NCBI RefSeq assembly: GCF_014692675.1
Contig: NZ_JABFCZ010000004.1
Coordinates: 1 to 64,000, forward strand
Direction of reading: 5' to 3'
DNA: 64,000 nt
Source: Roseibium aggregatum
Lineage (GTDB): Bacteria; Pseudomonadota; Alphaproteobacteria; Rhizobiales; Stappiaceae
The position numbers were made by a program, and so were the translations under genes. The stretch's first letter is position 1. The number at the start of each line of letters is the position of its first letter. Shown here piece by piece: positions 17,852-27,061 of the stretch. Under the pieces are notes generated by a model, which was not told the DNA's origin, did not search any database, and worked only from the letters and a program-made list of their open reading frames with translations.

Positions 17852-19630
17852 TTACCGGCCCCGCGCCCGCATCTTCTCCGCCTCCGCCTTCTGCGGTTTT
17901 GCAACCGGCGCGCCGTAGGTGTTGGGGATCGCATCCTCGAAAACCTTGATCAGATCAAGCTCGTTCTCCTCTTCCTCGGAGACCGGCGCAAGGGCAAGAT
18001 CGGTGTATTTGAGACGATCGGTATCCTTGAGAACGCGCCGGTGGATGCGGGAATATTTTAGGTAGAGCAGTCCCCAGGAAGAAATTTTGATGATGTGTTC
18101 CACGACCCGACGCGGATAGAAGATCAACGGATTCTCGATCTTCATGCCGTGGCGCCGCTGTTTTCTCACCTTGCGGCGCATGAAACCGGCTTCCAGCGGG
18201 TGGACTTTCTCGATGAAAATCGAGCCGTAAAATGCGCCCAGCCCCAACATTAACTGATTTGTTTTCAGTCCCCGGGCCGCCCCCCGGCGCAGAACGGTTT
18301 CAACGTGTTCAGCGGTATAGTACTGTTTCCAGGAATCCAGATAGACCTTCTCCCAATCCGCGTCGCTCATGACCGGATGATGTGAAACCCGGTGATTGAG
18401 GTCATACTTGTTTAGATCCGGATCCATCCAGATACCCTTTGCGGCCAGCTTCTGATGGTCTTCGGATCCGGGTAATGGCGTCAGATAAAAGAATTCAATC
18501 AGATCGAGTGGAAGCTCTTTCTTGAGGATCTCGATGTTCCGGCGGATCTTCTCCGGTGTGTCATCCGGGAAACCGAGGATGTAGCCTGCATAGGTGACAA
18601 TACCGACGTCTTTCCATGCCTGCAGCATCTTGCGGTATTCCCAGATCTTGTTCTGGCGCTTCTTGGCCGCCATAAGCGCATCCGGGTCGATGTTTTCAAG
18701 GCCGATGAAGACACGGTTGCAGCCCGAGCGCGCGGCCATCTCGATGAAGCCGTCGAGGCGGTGGCACAACGTGTCCACCTGTATGATAAACTTGAAGCGA
18801 AGGCCTGCTTGTTCGCGCAGGTAGATCAACCGCTCCAGAATGGCCTTCCAGTTCCGGTTGCGGGCAAAATTGTCGTCGGTGATGAAAAAGCGCTTTATGC
18901 CCTGCTGATAATTCTGGCGGATGATCGCTTCGATGTCGTCCGGCGTGCGGTACCGCGACTTGCGGCCCTGGACATTGATGATCGTGCAGAACGAACACTG
19001 GTAAGGGCAGCCACGCCCGGAATCGAAACTGGTCAGGTGCCCGACAGTGTTGCGGATGTTGCTGCTCGGCAGATAGGGTCGCGATGCGCCGGTCATGTCC
19101 GGCATGTCGTGCATCACATTGTAGAGCGGCTTTTGCTCGCGGTTCCAAAGATCGCGCAGCAACGCGTCCATCCGCCCCTCGGCCTCGCCCGCATAAATCG
19201 TCGCGCCAAGACTTTGGGCTTCCGCGATCTCAGGCCGCGTTTCGGGCAGCATGGCAAGACAACCGGCCGCGTGGAAACCGCCAATGACCACCGGCACACC
19301 GGCCGCGCGGAACTGCCGGGTCAGGTCCAGTGCCCGGGGAAACTGGTTCGATTGCACCCCGACAAGTCCGACAAACCCGTTGTCGGCCGCCTTGATGCGG
19401 CGGATGATCTCATCGACCTTGATGACGGTGTTGGTTTCGTCGTGGGCGACAAGGTCGAAGGAGACGTCGGGTCCAAGCACCTGAGCGTCGGCGGCGTCGC
19501 GAACAAGCCCGTAGACCGAGGCCAACGAGTTCGAAGGGATTGCGTTTTTCCACCACTGAATGACGTAGCCATCGTCATCATAGTGCGATGGCTTGATCAG
19601 GACGATTGCGAAAGACTTCTTTTCGGTCAT
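17852..19630 (-). CDS. B12-binding domain radical SAM protein
   Basis: A product of about 592 residues. Residues 1-165 form the cobalamin-binding part without a clear DxHxxG. The radical SAM core begins with CPYQCSFC at C208/C212/C215, the canonical CxxxCxxC that binds the 4Fe-4S cluster. IYAGEAEG and YILGFPDDTPE are typical of the elongator/BchE/HpnP-like group. A strong GGGAGGG ribosome site favours the ATG at 19630. The 120-residue C-terminal extension is basic. Such enzymes methylate or rearrange unactivated carbon; the substrate is unknown and the neighbours give no clue. Confidence 0.85.
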   Translation of the reverse strand: MTEKKSFAIVLIKPSHYDDDGYVIQWWKNAIPSNSLASVYGLVRDAADAQVLGPDVSFDLVAHDETNTVIKVDEIIRRIKAADNGFVGLVGVQSNQFPRALDLTRQFRAAGVPVVIGGFHAAGCLAMLPETRPEIAEAQSLGATIYAGEAEGRMDALLRDLWNREQKPLYNVMHDMPDMTGASRPYLPSSNIRNTVGHLTSFDSGRGCPYQCSFCTIINVQGRKSRYRTPDDIEAIIRQNYQQGIKRFFITDDNFARNRNWKAILERLIYLREQAGLRFKFIIQVDTLCHRLDGFIEMAARSGCNRVFIGLENIDPDALMAAKKRQNKIWEYRKMLQAWKDVGIVTYAGYILGFPDDTPEKIRRNIEILKKELPLDLIEFFYLTPLPGSEDHQKLAAKGIWMDPDLNKYDLNHRVSHHPVMSDADWEKVYLDSWKQYYTAEHVETVLRRGAARGLKTNQLMLGLGAFYGSIFIEKVHPLEAGFMRRKVRKQRRHGMKIENPLIFYPRRVVEHIIKISSWGLLYLKYSRIHRRVLKDTDRLKYTDLALAPVSEEEENELDLIKVFEDAIPNTYGAPVAKPQKAEAEKMRARGR

Positions 19631-20132
19631 CGTCCCTCCCGAGATCGGCCGGATGGTTGGGCACGAAACGGGACTCTCGCCGCAACGCCCGAACAACATC
19701 CAAGTTGTCCCCCCAAATCTATTTGATACTTTGCCCCATTCTGAGCCGCCATTCAAGCAACCTGCCCGTGGCGGAAATCATCTAAATTCCCGGCACCACC
19801 AAACTATTTGCAAAGGTCATTGAGATGACAAACGAAATCTGTTCGATCGATCCGATTTTATGAGCATTTTTTTGAGTTTGCGAACCTCGAATTATGATAA
19901 ATGCCCCGCGGGCGTCAGTGTGCGGCAATCTTCCGCTAGGATACCAAGGCCGCCCCTAGAGCGTTTTCGCGCCAGAGCGCGCAAGTCTGTGCGCGGGCGA
20001 CCAAGCGAAACGAAAAGCTCTCCAAAACCGGTCAGATATGTCCCCACCAACTCTTTTTGGTGTCACGCCCGAAAATGTGGTAAGCGCCGGCAAAACACCA
20101 TCGGGCTAGCAAACACCATCGGGAATGGACCA
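19631..20132. other. Region without a recognised gene
   Basis: About 500 bases with only short or unsupported ORFs. A 12-base direct repeat (AACACCATCGGG) occurs twice near 20095-20123 just before the next small gene. Otherwise nothing is seen. Confidence 0.6.
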
Positions 20133-20366
20133 TTGAGCGAACTGACCGTAGCGGAGGCGACGAACCGCATTTATCAATCCCTCGAGGCGGACAATCAGGA
20201 CATTGACCTGCATATCGCGGCCCTCAAGGCGGCGTTGAAGCGTGAGGGCCTGAAAGAGGCTGTCCTCGACCCGGCCAGGCTCCCGCACAACAACCGGTCC
20301 GGCCGGAAGCTGCTCCAGGCCTACTTTCGCCAGCGCGGCGTGAAGGTCACATTCGCGTCTTCGTAA
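20133..20366 (+). CDS. Small conserved-looking hypothetical protein
   Basis: A helical protein of about 77 residues (starting LSELTVAEATNRIYQSL in the reading frame). It has regular charged helices and ends KVTFASS. The probable start is TTG at 20133; the frame is open upstream to 19860, but that part reads like non-coding sequence. No family is recognised. Its position next to the tRNA relic may mean it is the last gene of the island or the first of the next block. Confidence 0.5.
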   Translation: MSELTVAEATNRIYQSLEADNQDIDLHIAALKAALKREGLKEAVLDPARLPHNNRSGRKLLQAYFRQRGVKVTFASS

Positions 20367-20530
20367 CGCGAAGCGGACATCGCTCCACCGACGGTCCCGT
20401 CACCGCCTCGAATCCGGCCCAACCTCGCAAAACCAGTCGATCAGTCCGATGCAAAGGCATTGCTTAAGGCAGCAGTCTTCGATCGGGTCATCTCTCCGCT
20501 GCGCAACGAGCCAATTGCGTCTTGTTTTCC

Positions 20531-20582
20531 CGGTGGAAACATCGTCTGCGTGCCGGAGGTTCGAGCCCCTCCTCCGCCACCA
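20531..20582 (+). pseudogene. Degenerate 3' half of tRNA-Met (candidate attR)
   Basis: Aligned by eye with 5311-5362 of tRNA-Met, 42 of 52 bases agree, with 26 of 30 in the T arm and acceptor end including CCA. The anticodon stem can still pair with G-U pairs around a CAT-containing loop. The 5' half (acceptor strand and D arm) is absent, so it is not a working tRNA. Similarity continues a few bases past CCA. Confidence 0.65.
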
Positions 20583-20627
20583 TTTCTTACCGGCGTCCCT
20601 CGCGGACCTCACCTCTATCCCTCGCGA

Positions 20628-21317
20628 TCATTCGTGACCCGGTCCGGCTTCGGTCCGCATACCGTGCCGACGCTGTTCCTCTTCGATAATAGGGCGAATA
20701 GCTTCCGCCAGATGACCGAGGTGCCGGTCGATTGCCGCGCGAACGGCTTCGACATCCCGCGCCTCGAGCGCATCGAGAATCGCCCTGTGCTCGCCGATCA
20801 CCCGCACCCTGTTCCGCTTCTGGCTGGCGGAGAGGAACCTCGCCCGCCACAGGCGCGCCAGATAGGCCCGGTGCGTCTCGGCAAGAGACGCGTTGTGCGA
20901 TGCCTTGGCGATCGCGGTGTGAAACGCCATGTCGATCTCGAACAGGTCGAGCGGATCGGCCTGATCGTAACAATCGGACATGCGTTGGTTGACCGCGTTC
21001 AACTCGGCCAGATCGGCAACCGTGGCGTTCTCGCAGGCGAGTTCGGTAGAGAGCTTCTCAAGTGCCAGAAGCACGGCGACCTGGTCGGATATCTCCTTGA
21101 AGCTCGGCCTGGCCACGATCGGACTGCGCGACGGGCGCAGGATCACCAGTCCTTCTTTCGCCAGCATCCGGATTGCCTCGCGCATAGGCGTGCGGCTGAC
21201 GCCAAGTTCCGAGGCGTTGTCCCTTTCCTTTATCGGAGCGTCGGGCGGCAGCTTGCCACGAAGAATATCCCGGCGAAGACGCACCGCGATTTCATCTGCC
21301 AAGCTTGCTTCCGACAT
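20628..21317 (-). CDS. GntR-family regulator, FadR/FCD type
   Basis: A 229-residue repressor with the winged helix at residues about 8-70 (GKLPPDAPIKERDNASELGVSRTPMREA contains the recognition helix) and an FCD ligand domain with the metal-ligand pattern D..H..H..H (DMAFHTAIA, GEHRAIL, HLGHLAEA). It is divergent from the TRAP transporter genes. Two TTGGTATACCAA palindromes in the intergenic space fit the operator type of this subfamily. It probably represses the downstream uptake and catabolic operon until an organic acid binds. Confidence 0.92.
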   Translation of the reverse strand: MSEASLADEIAVRLRRDILRGKLPPDAPIKERDNASELGVSRTPMREAIRMLAKEGLVILRPSRSPIVARPSFKEISDQVAVLLALEKLSTELACENATVADLAELNAVNQRMSDCYDQADPLDLFEIDMAFHTAIAKASHNASLAETHRAYLARLWRARFLSASQKRNRVRVIGEHRAILDALEARDVEAVRAAIDRHLGHLAEAIRPIIEEEQRRHGMRTEAGPGHE

Positions 21318-21413
21318 TAAAATGCTCCGACGCGGTCAAAATTCGGCCCAATCCCGGCCTTTTCCGACCCGGGAATATCTTCACTTCCATGAGAGACGAA
21401 GGAATTCATGAAT

Positions 21414-21425
21414 TTGGTATACCAA
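21414..21425. promoter_or_regulatory. GntR operator, site 1
   Basis: A perfect 12-base palindrome TTGGTATACCAA, extendable to 14 bases. It lies 97 bases from the regulator start. The same word recurs at site 2 with centres 57 bases apart. Confidence 0.75.
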
Positions 21426-21470
21426 AATTCATTGATTGTCGAGGCTGCTTTCGTTAGCTTGGGTTTGGGA

Positions 21471-21482
21471 TTGGTATACCAA
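21471..21482. promoter_or_regulatory. GntR operator, site 2
   Basis: An identical TTGGTATACCAA palindrome lies 70 bases before the dctP ATG, where binding would block transcription of the transporter operon. Confidence 0.75.
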
Positions 21483-21551
21483 AGCGGAGCAGATAACCGC
21501 AGCCAGAACCATATCAAAGGCCTTCGGAAGGCTGAATAGGGAGGAAAAGAT

Positions 21552-22562
21552 ATGCAATTTAAATCGATTATAACGTCGGTCGCGATCACTGCCATGATGG
21601 CCATTCCGGCGGCTGCCCAGGATACCCACCTCAGGATCCAGACGCACTATGGTCCGGAAACGATATCGGGCAAGAATGCCGCGCAGTTCGTCGATGATGT
21701 GCAGGTGATGTCGAACGGCGAAATCACGATCGAGATGTTCTATTCGTCCTCGGTCGTCGCCTCGGTCGAAACCTTCGACGCTGCGGCCAACGGCATCCTC
21801 GACTGCGACATGACCGGCGGCGCATACCAGACCGGTAAGAACCCAGCCTTCCAGTTCGTCGGCGACATCATGGGCGGCTACGACACGCCCTATCAGCAGC
21901 TTGGCTGGCTCTACAAGGGCGGCGGCTACGAGGCTGCCCAAAAGCTGTACAATGAATATGGCATGCAGCTCGTCGGCTGGTGGGTCGTCGGTCAGGAATC
22001 TTTTGCCTCCTCGAAGCCGATCGAAAATGTCGCGGACTTCAAGGACTGGAAATTCCGTTCGCCTCCGGGAATGGAAACCAAGATTTTCGAAAAACTCGGC
22101 GCCAAGCCGGTCGTGATGGACTTCACCGAAATCTTCACCGCGCTTGAGTCCGGCATCATCGATGGCGCCGACGCTTCGATCCTCGCCAACAACAAGGGCA
22201 TGGGCCTCTATGACATCGTCAAGCACGCCACGTATCCGGGCTTCCATTCGATGCCTTCGGACCATCTGGCCTGCAACAAGGACGTTTGGGACAACATGCC
22301 CGAGCATCACCGCCGCATCATGGACACGGCGATGCAGAAGCTCGCGCTCCAGCAGGCTCTGACGGCGGAATTCGAAAACAACAAGGCCGCCGCCGAACTG
22401 CGCGCCGCAGGCGTGCAACTGCATGACCTCAGCCCGGAAGCCCGCGCGGCATTCCGCAAAGCTGCTGTTTCCACCTGGCCGGAGTTCGCCACCACCGACG
22501 AAGCCAAGGCCCTGGTCGCAAGCCATACCGCCTACCTGAAGTCTCAGGGCTGGATCGACTGA
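21552..22562 (+). CDS. TRAP transporter solute-binding protein (DctP type)
   Basis: A 336-residue periplasmic binding protein with a signal peptide (cleavage after AAAQ). The family-7 signature is seen in GKNAAQFVDDVQVMSNGEITIEMF, ASVETFDAAANGILDCD and KDWKFRSPPGMETKIFEKLGAKPV, the last being the conserved arginine-containing ligand region. GGAGGA-like sequence precedes the ATG. It captures a carboxylate for the DctQM permease encoded next. The WWVVGQESFASSKP stretch recalls DctP proteins for larger or aromatic acids, but the ligand is not certain. Confidence 0.93.
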   Translation: MQFKSIITSVAITAMMAIPAAAQDTHLRIQTHYGPETISGKNAAQFVDDVQVMSNGEITIEMFYSSSVVASVETFDAAANGILDCDMTGGAYQTGKNPAFQFVGDIMGGYDTPYQQLGWLYKGGGYEAAQKLYNEYGMQLVGWWVVGQESFASSKPIENVADFKDWKFRSPPGMETKIFEKLGAKPVVMDFTEIFTALESGIIDGADASILANNKGMGLYDIVKHATYPGFHSMPSDHLACNKDVWDNMPEHHRRIMDTAMQKLALQQALTAEFENNKAAAELRAAGVQLHDLSPEARAAFRKAAVSTWPEFATTDEAKALVASHTAYLKSQGWID

Positions 22563-22584
22563 TCACCCGACAGGCTTAGAAAAC

Positions 22585-22614
22585 GCCGGCGGGTCCCGTT
22601 GCGGGCCCGCCGGC
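22585..22614 (+). terminator. Intercistronic hairpin between dctP and dctQ
   Basis: GCCGGCGGG pairs with CCCGCCGGC, with an inner CCCG/CGGG pairing and a TTG loop. There is no T tract, so it more likely stabilises the dctP message or attenuates read-through than ends transcription fully. Confidence 0.6.
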
Positions 22615-22663
22615 TTCCGGACCTTCTCCAATGGAGGTCCCGTTCCGGGAGGGGGGATATCTT

Positions 22664-23476
22664 ATGGAACAGGAAGGAGTATGGCTGGGCGCGCTTCGGA
22701 AGCCGGTCAAATGGGCCATGTATGTGTCCCTGGCGGTTCTGGCGGCCAGTTATCTCTGGGTGATCTTCGCCGATCTTGCGCTCGGCTGGAATATCGGAAT
22801 GCAGGAGATGCTTCGGCCGGACGGCAATCTGTCGGCTTATCTGATCCTTTGGTCTTTCTTCTGCTCCGTCCTCTTCTCCTCATTCTACCTTTCCGACAAT
22901 ATCGGCGTCATCGAGCCCCGGCCTGACGGCTTCTTCGACTGGTTTTCGCTGATCCTGGGCCGGGTCGGCATGATCGCCATCGTCTTCGTCGTCCTGGTGA
23001 TGATTTACGAAGTCGTGGCGCGCTACGTTTTTGAAAAACCCACCCTTTGGGCGAACGAACTCTCGCTCTGGGTTGCCGGTTTCACCTTTCTGCTCGCCGG
23101 CCTCTATGCGATGCAGCAGCGCAGTCATATCCGAATTTACATCATTTACGACATCCTGCCCCGATGGGCACAAAAGACCTCGGATATCATCTCGGTCTTT
23201 CTGATCTGGTGCTTCACCATTGCCCTCGTCTGGGGCGGATACAACGAAGCCTCCGCGAAACTGCTGCGTTGGGAGAAATTCGGAACCGCCTGGGATCCGC
23301 CCCTACCGGCCACGCTGAAGACCGGGATCCTCGTCATCATTTCACTGGTCGCCATACAGGCGCTCTCCAATCTGATCGCCGACTGGAACAAAGCCCCGGA
23401 ACACCATTCGCCGGCCGACGAAATCGACGACGTCGAAATCGAGAATATCCGCAGCACGCTGGGGGAGAAGAACTGA
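22664..23476 (+). CDS. TRAP transporter small permease (DctQ type)
   Basis: A product of about 270 residues with membrane segments near residues 15-40, 60-80, 105-125, 140-160, 180-200 and 220-240. The DctQ core (VVARYVFEKPTLWANELSLWVAGFTFLLAG) is clear. It is longer than the usual 160-200 residues because two extra segments come before the core. A GGGAGGGGGG site fixes the ATG at 22664. The gene abuts dctM. Confidence 0.88.
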   Translation: MEQEGVWLGALRKPVKWAMYVSLAVLAASYLWVIFADLALGWNIGMQEMLRPDGNLSAYLILWSFFCSVLFSSFYLSDNIGVIEPRPDGFFDWFSLILGRVGMIAIVFVVLVMIYEVVARYVFEKPTLWANELSLWVAGFTFLLAGLYAMQQRSHIRIYIIYDILPRWAQKTSDIISVFLIWCFTIALVWGGYNEASAKLLRWEKFGTAWDPPLPATLKTGILVIISLVAIQALSNLIADWNKAPEHHSPADEIDDVEIENIRSTLGEKN

Positions 23477-23477
23477 C

Positions 23478-25106
23478 ATGGAATTTCTCGAGTTCTTCTC
23501 CTGGATGAAAGTTTCCGATATCGGCACTCTCAGCATGATCCTGCTGATCGCGATGTTCTTTCTTCTGGCGATAGGCATGCCGCTCGGCTTCGCCTCCGCC
23601 TTTCTGGCCGTCGCCACGCTCGTCATGAAATTCGGCCCCGAACTGCTCTTCGGCCACTTCGGCCGTGGTCCGCTGAACGTCCTGGCTCAGGCGATTTACC
23701 GTCAAATGACGAACTACGTGCTGATATCGGTGCCACTCTTCATTTTCATGGCCGCGCTTCTCGAGCGCTCCGGCATTGCGCGGGACATGTATTCCTCACT
23801 CAATGTCTGGCTGTCCCGCACCCGTGGCGGCATCGCGTTCGTCACCGCAATCATGGCGGTGCTGATGGCGGCCATGTCCGGCATCATCGGCGGCGAGGTC
23901 GTGCTCCTCGGTCTGATCGCCCTGCCGCAAATGCTGCGCCTCGGCTACAATCAGAACCTGGCCATCGGGACGATCTGTGCCTCCGGCACACTCGGCACGA
24001 TGATCCCTCCTTCCATCGTGCTGATCATGTATGGGCTCGTCACCGAAACCTCGATCAAGTCGCTCTTTACGGCCTCTTTCCTGCCCGGGTTCATGCTGGC
24101 ATCGTTCTTCATCGTCTATATTTTCATCCGGACCCGGCTGAACCCCAGCCTGGCACCGCTCCCGGAAGCGGACCCGGACGACCCGCCCGGCAGCGAAAAG
24201 GCACTGATGTTTGCAGGTTTTCTTGCCCGCCTTACGCTGTGGGTCACCGGGGTGCTGCTGGTTCGCGCCCTCTTCTTCACGGCAACCGGCGCGAACGCGA
24301 TCACGGAAGGTGTCGATCCGATTCCGCTCGGCATGGTTTCCGACATCCCCTACATCCTCGGCGCCGGCATCATTGCCGCGGCGCTTATCTTCTTCGCCAT
24401 CGGCCGGGAGCGCACCTCCCGCGGCTGGCATCTCGGCCGCGGCCTGATCGCTCCGACCGTGGTGATCGGCGTGGTGCTTGGCTCGATCTACGGCGGCATT
24501 ACGGGGATCACCGAGGCCGCCGGCATGGGTGTGATCGCGGTGTTCGTCATCGGACTCATCCGCCGCGAGATGACGCCGGACATCATCTGGGAGAGCATCA
24601 TTCGCACGCTGCGATCCACCGGCACCATCATCTGGGTCACCATCGGCGCCGCCGCGCTTGCCGGCGCCTATACGCTCGCGGGCGGGCCGGCATACGTGGC
24701 AAACCTGATCGTCGGCTCCGAACTCCCCACCATGGGGGTCATCCTCATGATGATGGCAATCTTCCTGGTCATGGGCATGTTCATGGATTGGGTGGGTATC
24801 GTGCTTCTGATCATGCCGGTCTTCCTGCCCATCGTTGTGAAACTGCCGGCGGCGGAGATCGGCTTTCTCGGCGGCCTCGAACCGAAATTCGTCGCCATCT
24901 GGTTCGGCGTGGTCTTCTGCATGAACATGCAGGTGAGCTTCCTGTCGCCCCCCTTCGGCCCGGCAGCGTTCTATCTCAAATCCGTCGCGCCGGCGCATAT
25001 TTCGCTGACCGACATCTTCAAGGGTTTCCTGCCCTTTATCGCGATACAGCTTCTCGCGTTGTCGGTCCTGCTGTTCTGGCCGTCAATCGTGACACTGTTC
25101 CTGTAG
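23478..25106 (+). CDS. TRAP transporter large permease (DctM type)
   Basis: A 542-residue inner-membrane protein with 12 or more hydrophobic segments. The family sequences MGLPLGFA-like (AIGMPLGFASAFLAV), ICASGTLGTMIPPSI and FMDWVGIVLLIMPVFLP are visible. It is the sodium-driven transport subunit that works with the two preceding proteins. It is about 100 residues longer than typical DctM because of an insert around residues 225-300, consistent with the larger DctQ. Confidence 0.93.
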   Translation: MEFLEFFSWMKVSDIGTLSMILLIAMFFLLAIGMPLGFASAFLAVATLVMKFGPELLFGHFGRGPLNVLAQAIYRQMTNYVLISVPLFIFMAALLERSGIARDMYSSLNVWLSRTRGGIAFVTAIMAVLMAAMSGIIGGEVVLLGLIALPQMLRLGYNQNLAIGTICASGTLGTMIPPSIVLIMYGLVTETSIKSLFTASFLPGFMLASFFIVYIFIRTRLNPSLAPLPEADPDDPPGSEKALMFAGFLARLTLWVTGVLLVRALFFTATGANAITEGVDPIPLGMVSDIPYILGAGIIAAALIFFAIGRERTSRGWHLGRGLIAPTVVIGVVLGSIYGGITGITEAAGMGVIAVFVIGLIRREMTPDIIWESIIRTLRSTGTIIWVTIGAAALAGAYTLAGGPAYVANLIVGSELPTMGVILMMMAIFLVMGMFMDWVGIVLLIMPVFLPIVVKLPAAEIGFLGGLEPKFVAIWFGVVFCMNMQVSFLSPPFGPAAFYLKSVAPAHISLTDIFKGFLPFIAIQLLALSVLLFWPSIVTLFL

Positions 25107-25319
25107 GTTCCGCGGCCTTGTCCCGGGGACGGCGAAACCATGCCGCCCCCGAGACCTTCGCGACACTCTGTCCTTCGATCCCTCAAGTGCAACCATGAAA
25201 CCTGTTCGACTTTCCACCTCCGACACTGTCGTAACTGCAACCAGCGAAGTGGCACGCAGGAGCGTTCAGGGTCGCGACGCCCATGAATTCCTGCGGTGGC
25301 GGATCGGCGCGGTGACGTG

Positions 25320-26177
25320 ATGAGAAAAGCTGACACTTTACGCGGCGGGCTGATCGGCGCCCATATTTCAAGGACGCGCCTGCCTGCGGCGCTGTCCCTT
25401 TTGTGTATCGATGCCGGATTGGCTCTTGAATTTGAACTGATAGATTCGGCGGAGGACGTCGATTTCGACCTTTCCGCCTGCCTCGCTGCCTGTCGCGACA
25501 AGGGCTGGAATGGCGTGAGTGTCACCCATCCGCACAAGATCGGCGCCTTCGAATGGCTGGACGGCAACCAGACCGATGAAGTGGCGAAGCTGGGATCCGT
25601 CAACATGATCGTCTTTGGTCCGACTACGTTTGGCACGAATACCGACTATACCGGCTTCCTCTCTGCCTGGCAGGCGGAGATGGGCAGCATCGCACCGGGG
25701 CGCGTCGCTCTGGCTGGCGCAGGCGGCGTCGGGCGCGCTTTGGGGCATGCGCTTGCCCGGCTCGGCGCGACCGAAATCGTTATCTTTGACGCCGCTCCCG
25801 AGCGCGCCAATGAGCTCGCCAAATCGATCGGCCCAACTGCGCGGAGCTGTTCACTCGTGGAAATCCCGGACATCATCCGCGATTTCGACGGGCTGGTGAA
25901 CGCGACACCCATCGGAACCGCGGAGTACCCGGGCTCGGCCTTTCCCTCCCCCATACCTGGCGGGCCGACATGGGTCTTCGACGCGATCTATACGCCGACA
26001 GAAACGCAATTCATCCAGGATGGTCGCGCTGCCGGCGCCGAAATCATCACCGGCTTCAGCCTGTTCAAGCACATGGCCCTGCGAACGTTCGAAGCCTACA
26101 CCGGGCGCACGCCGGATGCGGAGCAGATGCTTCCGCAGCTGGACGATTTAAAACCAGGATTGGAGTTCAAGTCATGA
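25320..26177 (+). CDS. Shikimate dehydrogenase-like oxidoreductase
   Basis: A product of about 285 residues of the AroE/YdiB fold. The catalytic-lysine motif VTHPHK (near residue 65) and NTDYTGF with its catalytic Asp (near residue 105) are present. The Rossmann motif GAGGVGRALGHAL follows near residue 130. The usual N-terminal substrate motif SxSxxxHN is changed to SRTRLPAAL, which argues against a housekeeping AroE. The location between a TRAP transporter and two other dehydrogenases suggests a catabolic quinate/shikimate-like substrate. Start chosen at ATG 25320; an earlier GTG at 25296 is possible. Confidence 0.8.
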   Translation: MRKADTLRGGLIGAHISRTRLPAALSLLCIDAGLALEFELIDSAEDVDFDLSACLAACRDKGWNGVSVTHPHKIGAFEWLDGNQTDEVAKLGSVNMIVFGPTTFGTNTDYTGFLSAWQAEMGSIAPGRVALAGAGGVGRALGHALARLGATEIVIFDAAPERANELAKSIGPTARSCSLVEIPDIIRDFDGLVNATPIGTAEYPGSAFPSPIPGGPTWVFDAIYTPTETQFIQDGRAAGAEIITGFSLFKHMALRTFEAYTGRTPDAEQMLPQLDDLKPGLEFKS

Positions 26178-27061
26178 CCAAACCACGGATCGGATTCATT
26201 GGATTGGGTTTGATGGGCGCCGCAATGGTCGAGCGTCTGCAAAGCCTCGGATATGAACTCACGGTGATTGCCAACCGCTCCCGCAAGGCCATCGACGACG
26301 CCGTGGCGCGCGGCGCCACGGAAGCCCGGACCTCGGCGGAACTTGCCGCCGCCTCGGATATCGTCATGTTCTGCATGGACACATCCGCCAGCGTCGAATC
26401 CCGGGTCTACGGAGATGACGGTGTCCTTGCCGGTGTGAAGGAGGGGTCGATCGTCATCGACTTCGGCACCTCCCTCCCCGGCTCGACGCAGAAAATAGGC
26501 GCTGACATGGCCGCGAAAGGCGCCGTTTATCTCGATGCGCCGCTCGGAAGAACCCCCGCCCATGCCAGGGACGGTCTCCTGAACATCATGTGCTCGGGCG
26601 ATGAGGCGGCCTACCGGAAGGTCAAGCCGGTGCTCGATGATCTGGGCGAAAACGTCTTCCACCTCGGGCCGCTCGGCACCGGCCATACGATCAAGCTCAT
26701 AAACAACTTCTTCGCTATGACCACGGCCTGCGCCATGGCCGAAGCATTCGCGATGGCCGATCGCGCCGGAGTCCCGCGTGACAAGCTCTATCAGGTGATG
26801 TCCGCGGGTCCGCTTCATTCCGGCATGATGGACTTCGTCAGGAACTTCGCCATGGAAGGAAAAATCGACCTGGCCTTCTCATTGGACAACGCGTCCAAGG
26901 ACGTCGGCTATTATCGCCAGATGGCCGAAGGGCTTGGCGCGAATTCGCGCATGAGCTCGGCTGCGGCCGGCACGCTGAAGGAAGCGCTTGGCGCCGGCTG
27001 GGGGGATCGCATGGTTCCCGAAATCGTCGATTATCTGGCGGGGAGCCTGGACAGGAAATGA
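26174..27061 (+). CDS. 3-hydroxyisobutyrate dehydrogenase-family oxidoreductase
   Basis: A product of about 295 residues. The N-terminal NAD(P) motif is GFIGLGLMGAAM, and the family catalytic lysine lies in GTGHTIKLINNF near residue 170. The C-terminal helical domain holds DNASKDVGYY. Members oxidise beta-hydroxyacids such as 3-hydroxyisobutyrate, tartronate semialdehyde or sulfolactaldehyde; the substrate here is open. Its ATG overlaps the stop of the shikimate dehydrogenase-like gene (ATGA). Confidence 0.88.
   Translation: MTKPRIGFIGLGLMGAAMVERLQSLGYELTVIANRSRKAIDDAVARGATEARTSAELAAASDIVMFCMDTSASVESRVYGDDGVLAGVKEGSIVIDFGTSLPGSTQKIGADMAAKGAVYLDAPLGRTPAHARDGLLNIMCSGDEAAYRKVKPVLDDLGENVFHLGPLGTGHTIKLINNFFAMTTACAMAEAFAMADRAGVPRDKLYQVMSAGPLHSGMMDFVRNFAMEGKIDLAFSLDNASKDVGYYRQMAEGLGANSRMSSAAAGTLKEALGAGWGDRMVPEIVDYLAGSLDRK

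Larger units (their letters stand above)
5363..20582. other. Probable decayed genomic island in tRNA-Met
   Basis: The segment is bounded on the left by intact tRNA-Met and on the right by a direct, degenerate copy of the tRNA 3' half (42 of 52 positions identical by eye). Inside are IS481 remnants, unusual secreted proteins and an isolated catabolic operon, unlike the housekeeping genes before it. No integrase or recombinase gene is visible, so the element is probably old and immobile. The boundary logic is inference. Confidence 0.5.

Noticed and set aside
20531..20582. A complete second tRNA gene
   Set aside because: The 5' acceptor strand and D arm are missing, so no cloverleaf can form.
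24239..25198. A 319-codon plus-strand ORF in another frame of dctM
   Set aside because: It is His/Arg-rich shadow sequence; the DctM frame has the clear family motifs.
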